Of a stretch of 33,939 bases of DNA, positions 1 to 8,200 are shown in pieces. Where the stretch lies: contig JAKQJG010000005.1 of NCBI GenBank assembly GCA_029561305.1, positions 1 through 33,939 on the forward strand, written 5' to 3'. The position numbers and the translations under genes were made by a program. The notes below the pieces were generated by a model, which saw only the letters and a list, made by a program, of their open reading frames with translations, searched no databases and was not told the origin of the DNA. Every line of letters begins with the position of its first letter. Position 1 is the stretch's first letter. Source of the stretch: Bacteroidota bacterium (lineage in GTDB: Bacteria; Bacteroidota; Bacteroidia; Chitinophagales; Chitinophagaceae).

Positions 1-938
1 CCACTAAAACCTTCTGCTCCTAAAATATTTACGATCGCTGCCGGTAATATGGCGTCTGTATTTCCGGGCGGATACTCCAGCATGATCCGCCACAGCATAT
101 CAAACTGCGAAGAATAATTGGCTTCTATCGTGTGATGGCCACTGTTATGAACCCTGGGGGCGGTTTCATTTACATACACTTCCCCGCTTTTGTCAACAAA
201 TAATTCTACAGCAAAAATGCCAGGACTTTTTAATGCTTTTACCACGGCGATGGATATGGCTTCAACTTTCCAAAATATTTTTTCAGGGAGTTCAGCCGGG
301 CTTATCTGGTAACTTAATAGATTCAGATCCTGGTCAAATACCATATCAACCGGGGGATATAATACTGTTTCGCCTTTAGTATCTACAGCCACCATCATAG
401 CGATCTCTTGTTGTATGTTCACCATTTTTTCTAATACGGAGGGGGCGTTAAAAGCTTTGGCTATATCCTGTTTCGTTCTTATTACCTGCACCCCTTTTCC
501 GTCATAGCCGCCTTCGCCAATTTTATGTACGGCAGGTAAAAAATGCTCCTGTTCATTTACTTCACTTACATTGTTGGTGATAATAAAATCGCTTGTTGGT
601 ATTTGATGTGTCTTATAAAATTGTTTTTGCAGAATTTTATTCTTGATGGTTTTGAGGGCGGATGGTTTGGGATACACTTTTACACCTTCCATTTCTAATT
701 TCTCCAGCGCCTCCACGTTTACATTTTCTATTTCGATGGTGATGGCGTGCAGTCCTTTACCAAAATTGTATACATCATCAAAATCAGTGATGCTTCCCTT
801 TATAAAATGATGACAGAGATGTGCAGCAGGACATTCCGGATCATTTTCCATAACAAAGGTTTCAACCGGATAATTAACTGCTGCCTGCAATAACATGCGG
901 CCAAGTTGTCCACCACCAAGGATGCCTATTTTTTTCAT
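1..938 (-). CDS. purK: 5-(carboxyamino)imidazole ribonucleotide synthase, 3' end outside window
   Basis: PurK is the ATP-dependent enzyme that carboxylates AIR to N5-CAIR in de novo purine synthesis, in the cytoplasm. The minus-strand frame opens at the ATG at 938 with a dinucleotide-binding-like N-terminus (MKKIGILGGGQLGRM). It continues through the ATP-grasp glycine-rich loop (KIGEGGYDGKGVQV, about residues 135-150) to the family motif APRVHNSGHHT near residue 275. About 312 codons are visible and the frame is open at the window edge. Family members are about 380 residues, so roughly 65 residues are missing. The start was chosen because it sits directly on the conserved GILGGGQLG motif. A -7-like element lies on the minus strand at 993-987. 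PurE, its usual partner, would be expected to the left but is not visible. Confidence 0.96.
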   Translation of the reverse strand, partial: MKKIGILGGGQLGRMLLQAAVNYPVETFVMENDPECPAAHLCHHFIKGSITDFDDVYNFGKGLHAITIEIENVNVEALEKLEMEGVKVYPKPSALKTIKNKILQKQFYKTHQIPTSDFIITNNVSEVNEQEHFLPAVHKIGEGGYDGKGVQVIRTKQDIAKAFNAPSVLEKMVNIQQEIAMMVAVDTKGETVLYPPVDMVFDQDLNLLSYQISPAELPEKIFWKVEAISIAVVKALKSPGIFAVELFVDKSGEVYVNETAPRVHNSGHHTIEANYSSQFDMLWRIMLEYPPGNTDAILPAAIVNILGAEGFS

Positions 939-982
939 AGATGTTTTAATGTACCGGTCGGAGCCGGGTATTGTAAATCATA

Positions 983-1031
983 CCTGCAAAATACTTTAAA
1001 CAGTTAAATTCTTACTGTATTATTTTGCAGG
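983..1031. promoter_or_regulatory. inverted repeat with back-to-back -7-like elements
   Basis: CCTGCAAAATA (983-993) is the exact reverse complement of TATTTTGCAGG (1021-1031), with 27 bp between. Each arm read outward contains TATTTTG, one base short of the Bacteroidota -7 consensus TAnnTTTG. The left arm points at purK, 45-50 bp before its start codon. The right arm points toward 1284. Inference: a symmetric divergent promoter or a regulator site. The spacing deviates from consensus on both sides, so confidence is modest. Confidence 0.4.
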
Positions 1032-1235
1032 CAATTTATTTTGACTTGACCGTAATTCCCGGCTGCGCCAGCGTTCATGAGTATGCCCCCTTATACCTCC
1101 GCTCAGGGCGCCGTGTTGAGGGCAGACTGATGAATAACCTGCTAGGTTTGGGTAAAAAAGGCCACAAGCAGCATTTTAAAGCAGTCAATCTTCACTTAAA
1201 ATTTCGTGGTACAGTTTTCCTTTTAACAGGTGTAT

Positions 1236-1254
1236 GATCATATAACGATCATAT
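1236..1254 (+). promoter_or_regulatory. tandem 8-mer on an 11-bp period upstream of the beta-barrel gene
   Basis: GATCATAT occurs at 1236-1243 and again at 1247-1254, a period of 11 bp or one helical turn. The first copy lies inside the palindrome TATGATCATA (1233-1242). The pair ends 29 bp before the ATG at 1284, a position that suits an operator or core promoter. No binding protein can be named. Confidence 0.3.
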
Positions 1255-1283
1255 GTTCTATTATTAACGAAACCAAATTAAAG

Positions 1284-1880
1284 ATGAAAATGAAATTGTT
1301 TTTTTTAGCAGGAGGAATGTTTTTTTTAACAGCTGTTTCTACTGCACAGCATGGCGTGCGTTGGGGTGTAAAGGCAGGGGCTAATTTTGCCACTGTTAAT
1401 ACAGAAAGCAGTGCACCTGACTGGGGTTCCAGGATTGGCGTACATGCAGGATTATTGGCCCATATTCACTTAAGTAAAAACTGGGCGCTGCAACCTGAGC
1501 TGGTTTATTCGTTACAAGGTTCAAAAAATACGGTGGGTAGTGTAAAGCAGACCAATAATCTTCACTATGTAAATGTGCCGGTACTGGTGCAGTATATGTT
1601 CAATAACGGATTCCGGTTACAGACCGGTCCGCAAATAGGTTTCCTCGCCGGGGCAAATACAAAAATCAGCGGTGGAACGAGTACAAGCAATTCTGATCTT
1701 TATAACAAAACAGATTTCAGCTGGTCTTTTGGCGGCGGTTATTTGACCAACACGGGTCTTGGTATTGATGCAAGGTATAATATTGGTTTGAATGATGTGT
1801 ACAAACCAGGCGCAATGAAAGAAACCAATAGTGTAATTCAGTTAGGTTTATTTTACATGTTTAATCACAAGAGTAAGTAA
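1284..1880 (+). CDS. outer-membrane beta-barrel (PorT-like) protein
   Basis: This encodes 198 residues when read from the ATG at 1284. That start puts a clean signal peptide at the very N-terminus (MKMKLFFLAGG..., cleavage after about residue 22, VSTAQ). An upstream in-frame start at 1230 would add 18 residues with no signal-peptide character and was rejected. The mature part begins HGVRWGVKAGANFAT and alternates short aromatic beta-strands with turns (LQPELVYSLQGS, YVNVPVLVQYMF, LQTGPQIGFLAG). It ends in an aromatic strand, IQLGLFYMF. This pattern is typical of the Bacteroidota OMP_b-brl_2/PorT-like family of small eight-stranded barrels. The role is unknown and no ligand can be read. The gene is monocistronic, with a strong terminator right after it. 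Confidence 0.85.
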   Translation: MKMKLFFLAGGMFFLTAVSTAQHGVRWGVKAGANFATVNTESSAPDWGSRIGVHAGLLAHIHLSKNWALQPELVYSLQGSKNTVGSVKQTNNLHYVNVPVLVQYMFNNGFRLQTGPQIGFLAGANTKISGGTSTSNSDLYNKTDFSWSFGGGYLTNTGLGIDARYNIGLNDVYKPGAMKETNSVIQLGLFYMFNHKSK

Positions 1881-1896
1881 TTACGATCATCCTTTT

Positions 1897-1931
1897 AAAA
1901 AAGCTGTTTCAGTACCTGGAACAGCTTTTTT
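1897..1931 (+). terminator. intrinsic terminator of the beta-barrel gene
   Basis: The arms AAAAAAGCTGTTTC (1897-1910) and GGAACAGCTTTTTT (1918-1931) pair with one mismatch around a 7-nt loop, and the stem runs directly into a T tract. It begins 16 bp after the stop codon. The A tract on the 5' side means it could also stop transcription from the other direction. Confidence 0.85.
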
Positions 1932-1979
1932 ATTTATATAAGGCGACTGAAAGAAAAATAATACCTTTAGCCTCTCAAA

Positions 1980-2072
1980 GTGCAACCAGAATATCCACAT
2001 AAAATTTTTAGTGATAAGCGAAACAGCTATACCCTGCTGATGTTAGCGCTTGCCATGGATTCGTTTGCCTGA
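1980..2072 (+). CDS. possible 30-residue leader or remnant ORF before hpd
   Basis: A GTG-initiated frame of 30 codons ends in TGA 44 bp before the hpd start. It reads VQPEYPHKIFSDKRNSYTLL followed by MLALAMDSFA: a polar N-terminal half and a hydrophobic C-terminal half. A -7-like TACCTTTA at 1962-1969 lies 10 bp before the GTG, so the frame would sit at the 5' end of an hpd transcript. It could be a leader peptide, the stub of a decayed membrane-protein gene, or chance. I do not recognise it, and it lacks the run of tyrosine codons expected of an attenuation peptide. Confidence 0.22.
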   Translation: MQPEYPHKIFSDKRNSYTLLMLALAMDSFA

Positions 2073-2116
2073 TTCTTCCTGCCGGTTTATTTTATCATTT
2101 TTTCAATTTATTTTTT

Positions 2117-3250
2117 ATGGAAGCAATTACAGTGCAAACAAAAAATACAAATCCTGCTGCGGCAGATTTTTTACCACTACAGGGTACAGATTATGTAGAA
2201 TTTTATGTGGGGAATGCCAAACAGGCTGCCCATTTTTATAAAACCGCCTTCGGATTCCAGTCGCTGGCCTATGCCGGCCCCGAAACAGGCATGAAAGAAA
2301 AAGTGAGCTATGTTATCAGGCAAAACAAACTCACTTTTGTTTTAACAACACCATTAAGGATCAACAATCCCATTGCCGACCATATTTATAAACATGGTGA
2401 TGGAGTAAAAGTATTGGCTTTAAGAGTGGAGGATGCCCAAAAAGCCTGGGAAGAAACAATTTCAAGAGGTGGCAGGTCTTATTTGGAGCCAACAACAAAG
2501 CAGGATGAAAACGGTACCGTTGTAATGAGTGGCATACACACTTATGGTGACACAGTCCATTTATTTATTGAGAGAAATAATTACCAGGGTCTTTTTATGC
2601 CCGGATTCAGGGAGTGGAAATCTAATTATAATCCTACAGAAACGGGCTTATTGTATGTTGATCATTGTGTAGGGAATGTTGGATGGAACCAAATGAATCC
2701 CTGGGTGAATTTTTATGAAGAAGTGATGGGTTTCAGAAATATCCTGACTTTCGATGACAAAGACATTTCTACTGAATATTCTGCCTTGATGAGCAAGGTA
2801 ATGAGTAACGGAAATGGCTATGTTAAATTTCCTATTAATGAACCTGCAGAAGGAAAGAAAAAAAGCCAGGTGGAAGAGTACCTTGATTTTTATAATGGGG
2901 AAGGGGTGCAGCATGTGGCCATTGCAACCAACGATATTGTGCATACAGTTTCTGCACTGCAGAACAGGGGCGTGGAATTTTTAACAATACCAGACAGTTA
3001 TTACGCAGATGTGCTGGACAGGGTGGGTAAAATTGATGAAGACCTGGCGCCTTTGCAAAAACTCGGTATCCTCATTGACAGGGATGAAGAGGGTTACCTG
3101 CTGCAAATTTTCAGCAAACCATTAGAAGACAGGCCTACTTTGTTTTTCGAGATCATACAGCGGAAAGGAGCTAAAAGTTTTGGTAAAGGGAATTTTAAAG
3201 CATTGTTTGAGGCGTTGGAACGGGAACAGGATGCAAGGGGAAACTTATAG
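2117..3250 (+). CDS. hpd: 4-hydroxyphenylpyruvate dioxygenase
   Basis: HppD converts 4-hydroxyphenylpyruvate to homogentisate with O2, the second step of tyrosine catabolism, in the cytoplasm. The protein has 377 residues, a normal length. Two vicinal-oxygen-chelate domains are visible: the N-terminal one (about 22-155, GTDYVEFYVGNAKQAAHFY) and the catalytic one (about 178-350). The 2-His-1-Glu iron site is complete: H183 (YVDHCVGNV), H266 (GVQHVAIATND) and E345 (LFFEIIQR). The C-terminal helix, GKGNFKALFEALEREQ, closes the active site in this family. The ATG at 2117 is the first start that gives a normal N-terminus. The homogentisate 1,2-dioxygenase gene, often a neighbour, is not in the window, so this copy stands alone here. 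Confidence 0.97.
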   Translation: MEAITVQTKNTNPAAADFLPLQGTDYVEFYVGNAKQAAHFYKTAFGFQSLAYAGPETGMKEKVSYVIRQNKLTFVLTTPLRINNPIADHIYKHGDGVKVLALRVEDAQKAWEETISRGGRSYLEPTTKQDENGTVVMSGIHTYGDTVHLFIERNNYQGLFMPGFREWKSNYNPTETGLLYVDHCVGNVGWNQMNPWVNFYEEVMGFRNILTFDDKDISTEYSALMSKVMSNGNGYVKFPINEPAEGKKKSQVEEYLDFYNGEGVQHVAIATNDIVHTVSALQNRGVEFLTIPDSYYADVLDRVGKIDEDLAPLQKLGILIDRDEEGYLLQIFSKPLEDRPTLFFEIIQRKGAKSFGKGNFKALFEALEREQDARGNL

Positions 3251-3267
3251 GGTTTTGCTACCGCTCA

Positions 3268-3290
3268 GCCAGCACAGCTGGCAGGTTTTT
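3268..3290 (+). terminator. weak hairpin after hpd
   Basis: GCCAGC (3268-3273) and GCTGGC (3277-3282) form a 6-bp GC-rich stem with a 3-nt loop. A T5 run follows at 3286-3290 after AGG. It starts 18 bp beyond the hpd stop. The interrupted U-run makes it a weak terminator at best. Confidence 0.4.
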
Positions 3291-3323
3291 CAGGTGCAAC
3301 GTACAATAGAACTTATTATTGCA

Positions 3324-3361
3324 GGCTATTAAAGAAACTGTAAAACGTGGATTTAATAGCC
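3324..3361. repeat. perfect 10-bp inverted repeat before the ldt promoter
   Basis: GGCTATTAAA (3324-3333) and TTTAATAGCC (3352-3361) are exact reverse complements with 18 bp between. The second arm ends 9 bp before the -7 element of the next gene, in the region where the -33 element would fall. As RNA it could be an additional terminator for hpd (GTTTTAATTT follows). As DNA it could be an operator for the 3458 gene. Confidence 0.4.
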
Positions 3362-3370
3362 GTTTTAATT

Positions 3371-3378
3371 TATATTTG
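3371..3378 (+). promoter_or_regulatory. -7 promoter element (TATATTTG)
   Basis: A perfect TAnnTTTG match lies 79 bp before the ATG at 3458, with no gene between. By analogy with the rnpB promoter in this window, transcription would start about 5-6 nt downstream, giving a leader of about 75 nt. No clear TTG -33 element is present. Confidence 0.6.
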
Positions 3379-3457
3379 TCGCAACATACTAATTCACAAA
3401 TAACAATTCGTCTATAGAAAGCAAATTATACGTCACCCTCTGCAAATTTGTTATTGA

Positions 3458-4222
3458 ATGAAAAAGATTTTTTGGAACCTCTGTATTTCCGCAGTTATTG
3501 CCATGGCGCCCCTGTTGACCAGGGCACAAAATTCTTATGTAAGTCTTAAAGCAGCTTCCAATAAAGCTACTGGCCCTTATGCTAAAATAGAAGATACCTT
3601 ACGCAAACAATTTGAAGAGAAAAAACTCATTTGGCCACCTGAGCAGGTATACATCCGCAGCTTTAAGTTTGACAGGCAGGTGGAAGTATGGGTAAAAGGA
3701 AATGAAGAAGACCCATTTAAGTTATTTAAAACCTACCGTATGTGTATGCAGAGCGGTACCATCGGCCCTAAGCGCATGGAAGGTGATTACCAGATGCCCG
3801 AAGGATTTTATTACATTAATGAATTTAAACCCAACAGCAATTTTCATTTGGCGCTCGGTTTAAATTATCCCAATGCATCAGATAAAGTTTTAAGTGATGC
3901 TCATCGCCCCGGTGGCGATATTTATATTCACGGCGGTTGTGTTTCCACAGGTTGTATCGCTATAAGTGACAAACCAATTGAGGAACTGTATATTCTTACC
4001 TACCATGCAAAAGAAAAGGGGCATGAGTTTATACCGGTGCATGTATTTCCAGTAAAATACAGTATAAAAAAATCTTTTGAATATTTAGCACAGGCCACAA
4101 AGGAAAATCAATCACTGCAAAAATTCGCCATCAGTTTAAAAGCAGCGTTCGACAAGTTTGAAGAAAAAAAAGTGCTGCCAGTGATCCTGGTAAATAAAAA
4201 AGGCGAATATATTATAGAGTAG
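3458..4222 (+). CDS. YafK-type L,D-transpeptidase-fold protein
   Basis: This is a 254-residue exported protein with a signal peptide (residues 1-23, ending LLTRAQ). The YkuD catalytic motif is at 158-166: IYIHGGCVSTGCIAIS, with H158 and C166 as the likely catalytic pair and S163 between. Cys followed by Ile-Ala, rather than the usual Arg, is the YafK variant. In E. coli, YafK (LdtF/DpaA) removes Braun lipoprotein from peptidoglycan rather than forming 3-3 cross-links. Bacteroidota lack a standard Braun lipoprotein, so the natural substrate here is open: cross-linking, release of anchored proteins, or another amidase role. The C-terminal 60 residues are lysine-rich and helical. It acts in the periplasm. 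Start chosen by the signal peptide. Confidence 0.88.
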   Translation: MKKIFWNLCISAVIAMAPLLTRAQNSYVSLKAASNKATGPYAKIEDTLRKQFEEKKLIWPPEQVYIRSFKFDRQVEVWVKGNEEDPFKLFKTYRMCMQSGTIGPKRMEGDYQMPEGFYYINEFKPNSNFHLALGLNYPNASDKVLSDAHRPGGDIYIHGGCVSTGCIAISDKPIEELYILTYHAKEKGHEFIPVHVFPVKYSIKKSFEYLAQATKENQSLQKFAISLKAAFDKFEEKKVLPVILVNKKGEYIIE

Positions 4223-4319
4223 CCTGCGGCATTACCAATCTCGCTATTGGCTATCTATCAGCACGATCCTCAGTAGTGTATCAGTTTGAACCCAACAGCT
4301 ATCTGATTGCGAAGCAACT

Positions 4320-4417
4320 CTGCGACCTCTGCCTCTCAGCGTGCCAATAGTTCCACGCAGACCTGCCTGCCGAAGGCATGGGGTGAAGAGATCGCAGGGG
4401 AAAGACAACTTCGTTGT
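4320..4417. repeat. densely structured intergenic segment, repeat-like
   Basis: About 100 bp hold four nested or adjacent inverted repeats: CTGCGA (4320-4325) with TCGCAG (4392-4397) as an outer stem, GCGTG/CACGC (4339-4343/4354-4358), TGCC-gaa-GGCA (4368-4378), and ACAAC-ttc-GTTGT (4405-4417). The wording CTCTGCGACCTCTGCCTCTC resembles the GCAGAGACGCAGAG-type intergenic repeats common in Bacteroidota and cyanobacteria. That link rests on memory of the family, not a search. It fills most of the 290-bp gap between the YafK-like gene and rnpB. Open frames across it also run into rnpB and are not genes. Confidence 0.45.
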
Positions 4418-4501
4418 GATATTTTCAGAATGAAGCACTACCCGATTCTCATTTGTAGTACATTTAAAATTGAAAAGCCTGCTAAAGGCTTCAAACCTTA
4501 T

Positions 4502-4509
4502 TACATTTG
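4502..4509 (+). promoter_or_regulatory. -7 promoter element of rnpB (TACATTTG)
   Basis: A perfect TAnnTTTG match ends 4-6 nt before the first base of the RNase P RNA P1 helix. This fixes the -7 to start-site distance at about 5-6 nt and can be used to calibrate the other promoters in this window. Confidence 0.8.
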
Positions 4510-4512
4510 CAT

Positions 4513-4965
4513 ATCTATCAGCCAGGCTATCGCTCTCCGGTTTATTCGGGGGGAGGAAAGTCCGGACAGCACAGGGCAACACACCGGCTAACGGCCGGGT
4601 CTCCAACCTGGTTGGAGAACAGCAAGTGCCACAGAAAATTACCGCCCTGATTAACCATCGGGGTAAGGGTGAAAATGTGAGGTAAGAGCTCACAGTTTGT
4701 TACAGTAATGTATTGAGCGGGTAAACCTTGTGTGCTGTAATGCCACGTATATCCCGGTTTGCAGGCTGCTGAATTATTTCGGCAACCAGCAAGGTAAGTG
4801 GCCCGTTTACTATTCCCGAAGTTTCGGGATCCCGGGAAGGGTAGGCAGCAAGATCACAACAGTAATGTTGCGGCCAGATAAATGATAGCCACCCCTTTTT
4901 TGCCTTGTTTTGCTTACAAAGCAGGCAACAACGGGGTACAGAATCCGGCTTATGGCTGATAGATT
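4513..4965 (+). ncRNA. rnpB: RNase P RNA (catalytic subunit)
   Basis: This is the ribozyme that trims the 5' leader of pre-tRNAs. The conserved core GAGGAAAGTCCGGAC is at 4553-4567, followed by ACAGGGCA. Further hallmarks are AGTGCCACAGAAAATTACC (about 4625-4643), GGTGAAAATGTGAGGTAAGA (about 4668-4687), CCAGATAAATGATAGCC (4874-4890) and the 3' signature ACAGAATCCGGCTTAT (4938-4953). Helix P1 closes the molecule: CTATCAGCC (4515-4523) with GGCTGATAG (4954-4962). P2 pairs GGCTATC (4525-4531) with GATAGCC (4884-4890). An extra helix between P2 and the 3' core (ACCCC 4891-4895 with GGGGT 4933-4937, TTGCCT/AGGCAA inside) looks like P19. At about 450 nt it is longer than the E. coli RNA (377 nt), partly because of P19 and a CCCGAA-gt-TTCGGG hairpin near 4817. 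Open frames across this locus on both strands are artefacts. Confidence 0.96.
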
Positions 4966-4970
4966 TTTTT
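4954..4970 (+). terminator. U-run terminator at the end of rnpB
   Basis: The P1 3' strand (4954-4962) is followed after one base by T7 (4964-4970). The closing helix of the RNA may therefore serve as the terminator stem, or the run marks the processed 3' end. Confidence 0.5.
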
Positions 4971-5276
4971 ACAATTATTCCTTGTGTCCGGATATCTTTT
5001 TCTACTATAATTCCTGTTGCCAAGGTCTGAAAATACTTATACAGGTCCGTATTTTCCCATCATCTTTCGTGTTATGCGTATGTATAATCGGTTCACACCA
5101 AAATAATTACTTCAATTAAGCGTTTGAGATATGTTGCTCATGCAATTTTATCCATGCTGGCGGGTGAACGTGTATTCACGTCATCCTTTTATCCGTATTT
5201 ACTTTGCTCTACTGGCACTGCCCTATGTTGACTGCACTTGAATAAGATCGCAGTTTCAACTATCAAAATTCTATTC
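4971..5276. other. intergenic region before the first T9SS giant
   Basis: These 306 bp contain no supported gene. A TACTTTG element at 5200-5206, one base shorter than TAnnTTTG and about 70 bp before the ATG at 5277, is the best -7 candidate. GTGAACGTGTATTCAC (5164-5179) is a small hairpin-forming palindrome upstream of it. Confidence 0.4.
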
Positions 5277-8200
5277 ATGGAAATCAAAAGTTATTACCCG
5301 GCCACAGGCGTTTGCAGTGCTAAAAAAGTAAACTGGTTTTTTAAAACCGGGGTTTACAGCATTTTACTTTTGTGGATGACACTCCAGCCATTTTACAGCA
5401 TTGGTCAAAGCAGGACTTTCACTTCTAGTGGAACATTTTTGGTGCCTGCAGGTGTTACTTCAGTAAATGTGCAGTGTTGGGGTGCCGGAGGTGGTGGAAG
5501 CACAACATCCATTGTAGGCGGTGGTGGTGGCGGTGGAGCTTATGCCAGCGGTTCGGTGGCGGTTATACCGGGGTCAACTTATAATATTGTAATTGGCAGC
5601 AGGGGGGCATCGGGTACTAATGGTGGCAATACATCCTTTAATAATACATCTATTGTAGCTGCAGGTGGCACATCTGCCGGTAATAACGCAGCTGCAGCCG
5701 GTGTTGGTGGTTCTGTTGCTGCATCTGTTGGAACAGTAAGGTATGCGGGCGGCAATGGTGCTGCTGGTAGTGGATCGGTTGCTGGAGGTGGCGGTGGTGG
5801 GGCTGGTTCTACAGGAACAGGGAATAATGCCAATACCTATATCAGGGGAGCAGCTAAAACTCTCAACGGTGGTGCCGGAGGCAACGGCAGAAGGCAAACA
5901 AGAGGTAATGGATCCAACGGAGCTAATTATGGCGGTGGAGGGGGAGGCGCTTATGGCAACGGTACCAGTGCAAATGGTGGCCTGGGAGGAAGAGGCCTTG
6001 CAATAATTTCCTGGACCTGTCCTGTATATAGCTTAACATCGGTATCGGCACCTTTAACTGTCTGCCGGGGAAGTGCCGCCAGGATAACATTAAATGCTTC
6101 CGCAGCCAACTTGCCTGTTGGCACCTATACAGTTACGTATAATTTAAGTGCTCCTAACGCAGCTAATAACAGAACGGTAACCATGACCGTTAGTACGCCT
6201 GGTTCAGGATCTTTTAATACCAATAATTTGAATACAGCTGGCGCCACTACCATTACTATTACGAAGCTTACCTCAGGCGTAACAGGGAGAAACTGCAGCA
6301 GCGTGATCAGCAGCAACAACACTGCTGTTATTTCAATGAACAATGCATTGGCAGTCATTACAACGCAGCCAGCTTCGCAGTCAGTTTGTGTGGGTTCCGC
6401 TGTTACTTTATCCGTAACGGCCACGGATGCCATCCGCTATCAATGGCGAAAAAATGGTATCAGCATCAGCGGCGCCACAGCCTCCACCTACAATATTCCA
6501 TCTTATTGCTCCTGTGATGCAGGAACTTATAGTGTTGTTGTGGCCAATAGTTGTGGCAACCGGGCATCTGCCAACGCTTATATAAGCACCAAAGCCAGCC
6601 TGCCTGCAGTTACCGCATCTGCCAGTGCGATGGAAATATGTGCAGGAACACCCATTAATCTAAATGCAACCACACCATCCAATGCGGTAACCTTATTGTA
6701 CGAGAATTTTAACGGGCCTGTCAATAATTTCACCACGACCAATACAAGCACCGGTGGAACACCGGCCAATGCAGCATGGACACTTAGACCTGACGGTTAC
6801 AGCTATAACGCGGTGACTTTTAACAGTAATGACAATACCCAGTTTTATATTAGTAACAGTAACGCACAGGGTACCGGAGGGGCTGCCGCAACTATTTTGC
6901 AAACTGCTCCATTCAGTACTATTGGACTGAATGCTGCGAGCCTGAACTTTTATCAGTATTACAGGGTCAGCAATACCACAGAAAGAGCCAGGGTGGAAAT
7001 ATCTGTCAATGGTACTTCATGGACAGCACTGGCCACCTACTCAAGTACACAGGGAGCGCCTGATAATTTTGCGTTGGTTACTTTTAACCTTTCCGCTTAC
7101 CTGAACAGACCGTTGGTCATGATACGCTTCAGGTATACAGCTACAACAGCCTGGTATTGGGCAATTGATAATGTGAATGTGAGTGGAACATTGGCGGCGC
7201 CTGCAACTTTTCGTTGGACATCAGCCCCGGCAGGCTACAATTCATTCTTACAAAATCCAACAGGCATACTGCCTTTATCAACTACAGATTATACAGTTAC
7301 GGCTACTAACGCAGCCGGATGTACTAACAGTAGTAATGTTGCGATAACAGTGAACACCCCGCCATTCATAACCGCACAGCCTGTTGCATCTGCTCCTGTG
7401 TGCGCTGGTAATGGTATACAAACAATAACTGTTGGGGCAACCGGAACCGGGCTTTCTTACAACTGGCGAAAAGCCGGAGCAGCTGTTGTAAATGGCGGCA
7501 CTGTTAGCGGCCAGGGCACAGCTACACTTGTATTGACAAACCCCACAGCGGCAGATGAAGGAAGTTACGATGTGCTGATCAGCGGCACTTGTGCTCCAGC
7601 CGTTACTTCCGGTTCAGCAGTGGTTTCCCTTAACAGCAATACGATGATTACCACACCTGTTTCTCCCACCAGTCAAACGGTTCTTATAAATAACACTGCA
7701 GCAAACCTAACCTTTGCTGCTGAAGGAACATCCCTGGGTTACCAGTGGTATTCCAATAACCTGAACAGTAATTATGGCGGAACCAATGTGGGCACAGCCA
7801 ACGGAGGCCAAACAAATACTTATATGCCACCTGCAAATGCAGAAGGTACATTGTACTATTATTGTGTTGTAACCGGCGGCTGTGGTACTTTGAGTACAGA
7901 TCCGGTAGCGGTGACAGTTACCAATATTAACACCTGGGCAGGAGGTGGATCCAGCAACTGGAACAGCAGTGTAAACTGGACAAGGGGAATGGTACCCATT
8001 GGTACAAATGACGCAATAATACCCGCTGGTAATGTACCTTACCCGGTGCTGACATCCGCAACTACGGTAAGAAACCTTCAAATAGATGCAGGCGCTGCAT
8101 TAACCATCGGAACAAATCAATTAACTATAAATGGATCTGTAAGCGGAACAGGTACTATTACGGGTTCGGAAACCTCTGACCTGCTGATTGCCGGCAATGC

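Larger units (their letters stand above)
939..1283. other. divergent intergenic region between purK and the beta-barrel gene
   Basis: This 345-bp gap separates purK (leftward) from the outer-membrane protein gene (rightward). It holds an 11-bp inverted repeat at 983-1031 and an 11-bp-period direct repeat at 1236-1254, both listed separately. A 70-codon frame at 1025-1237 starts with TTG, has no recognisable motif and was rejected as a gene. I see no tRNA or known riboswitch here. Confidence 0.7.

Noticed and set aside
1025-1237. 70-codon open frame between purK and the beta-barrel gene
   Set aside because: TTG start inside an inverted repeat, no recognisable motif, and a composition unlike neighbouring genes.
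4244-5023. Several open frames on both strands between the YafK-like gene and the first giant
   Set aside because: They overlap the RNase P RNA gene and the hairpin-rich segment; the RNA explains the sequence.
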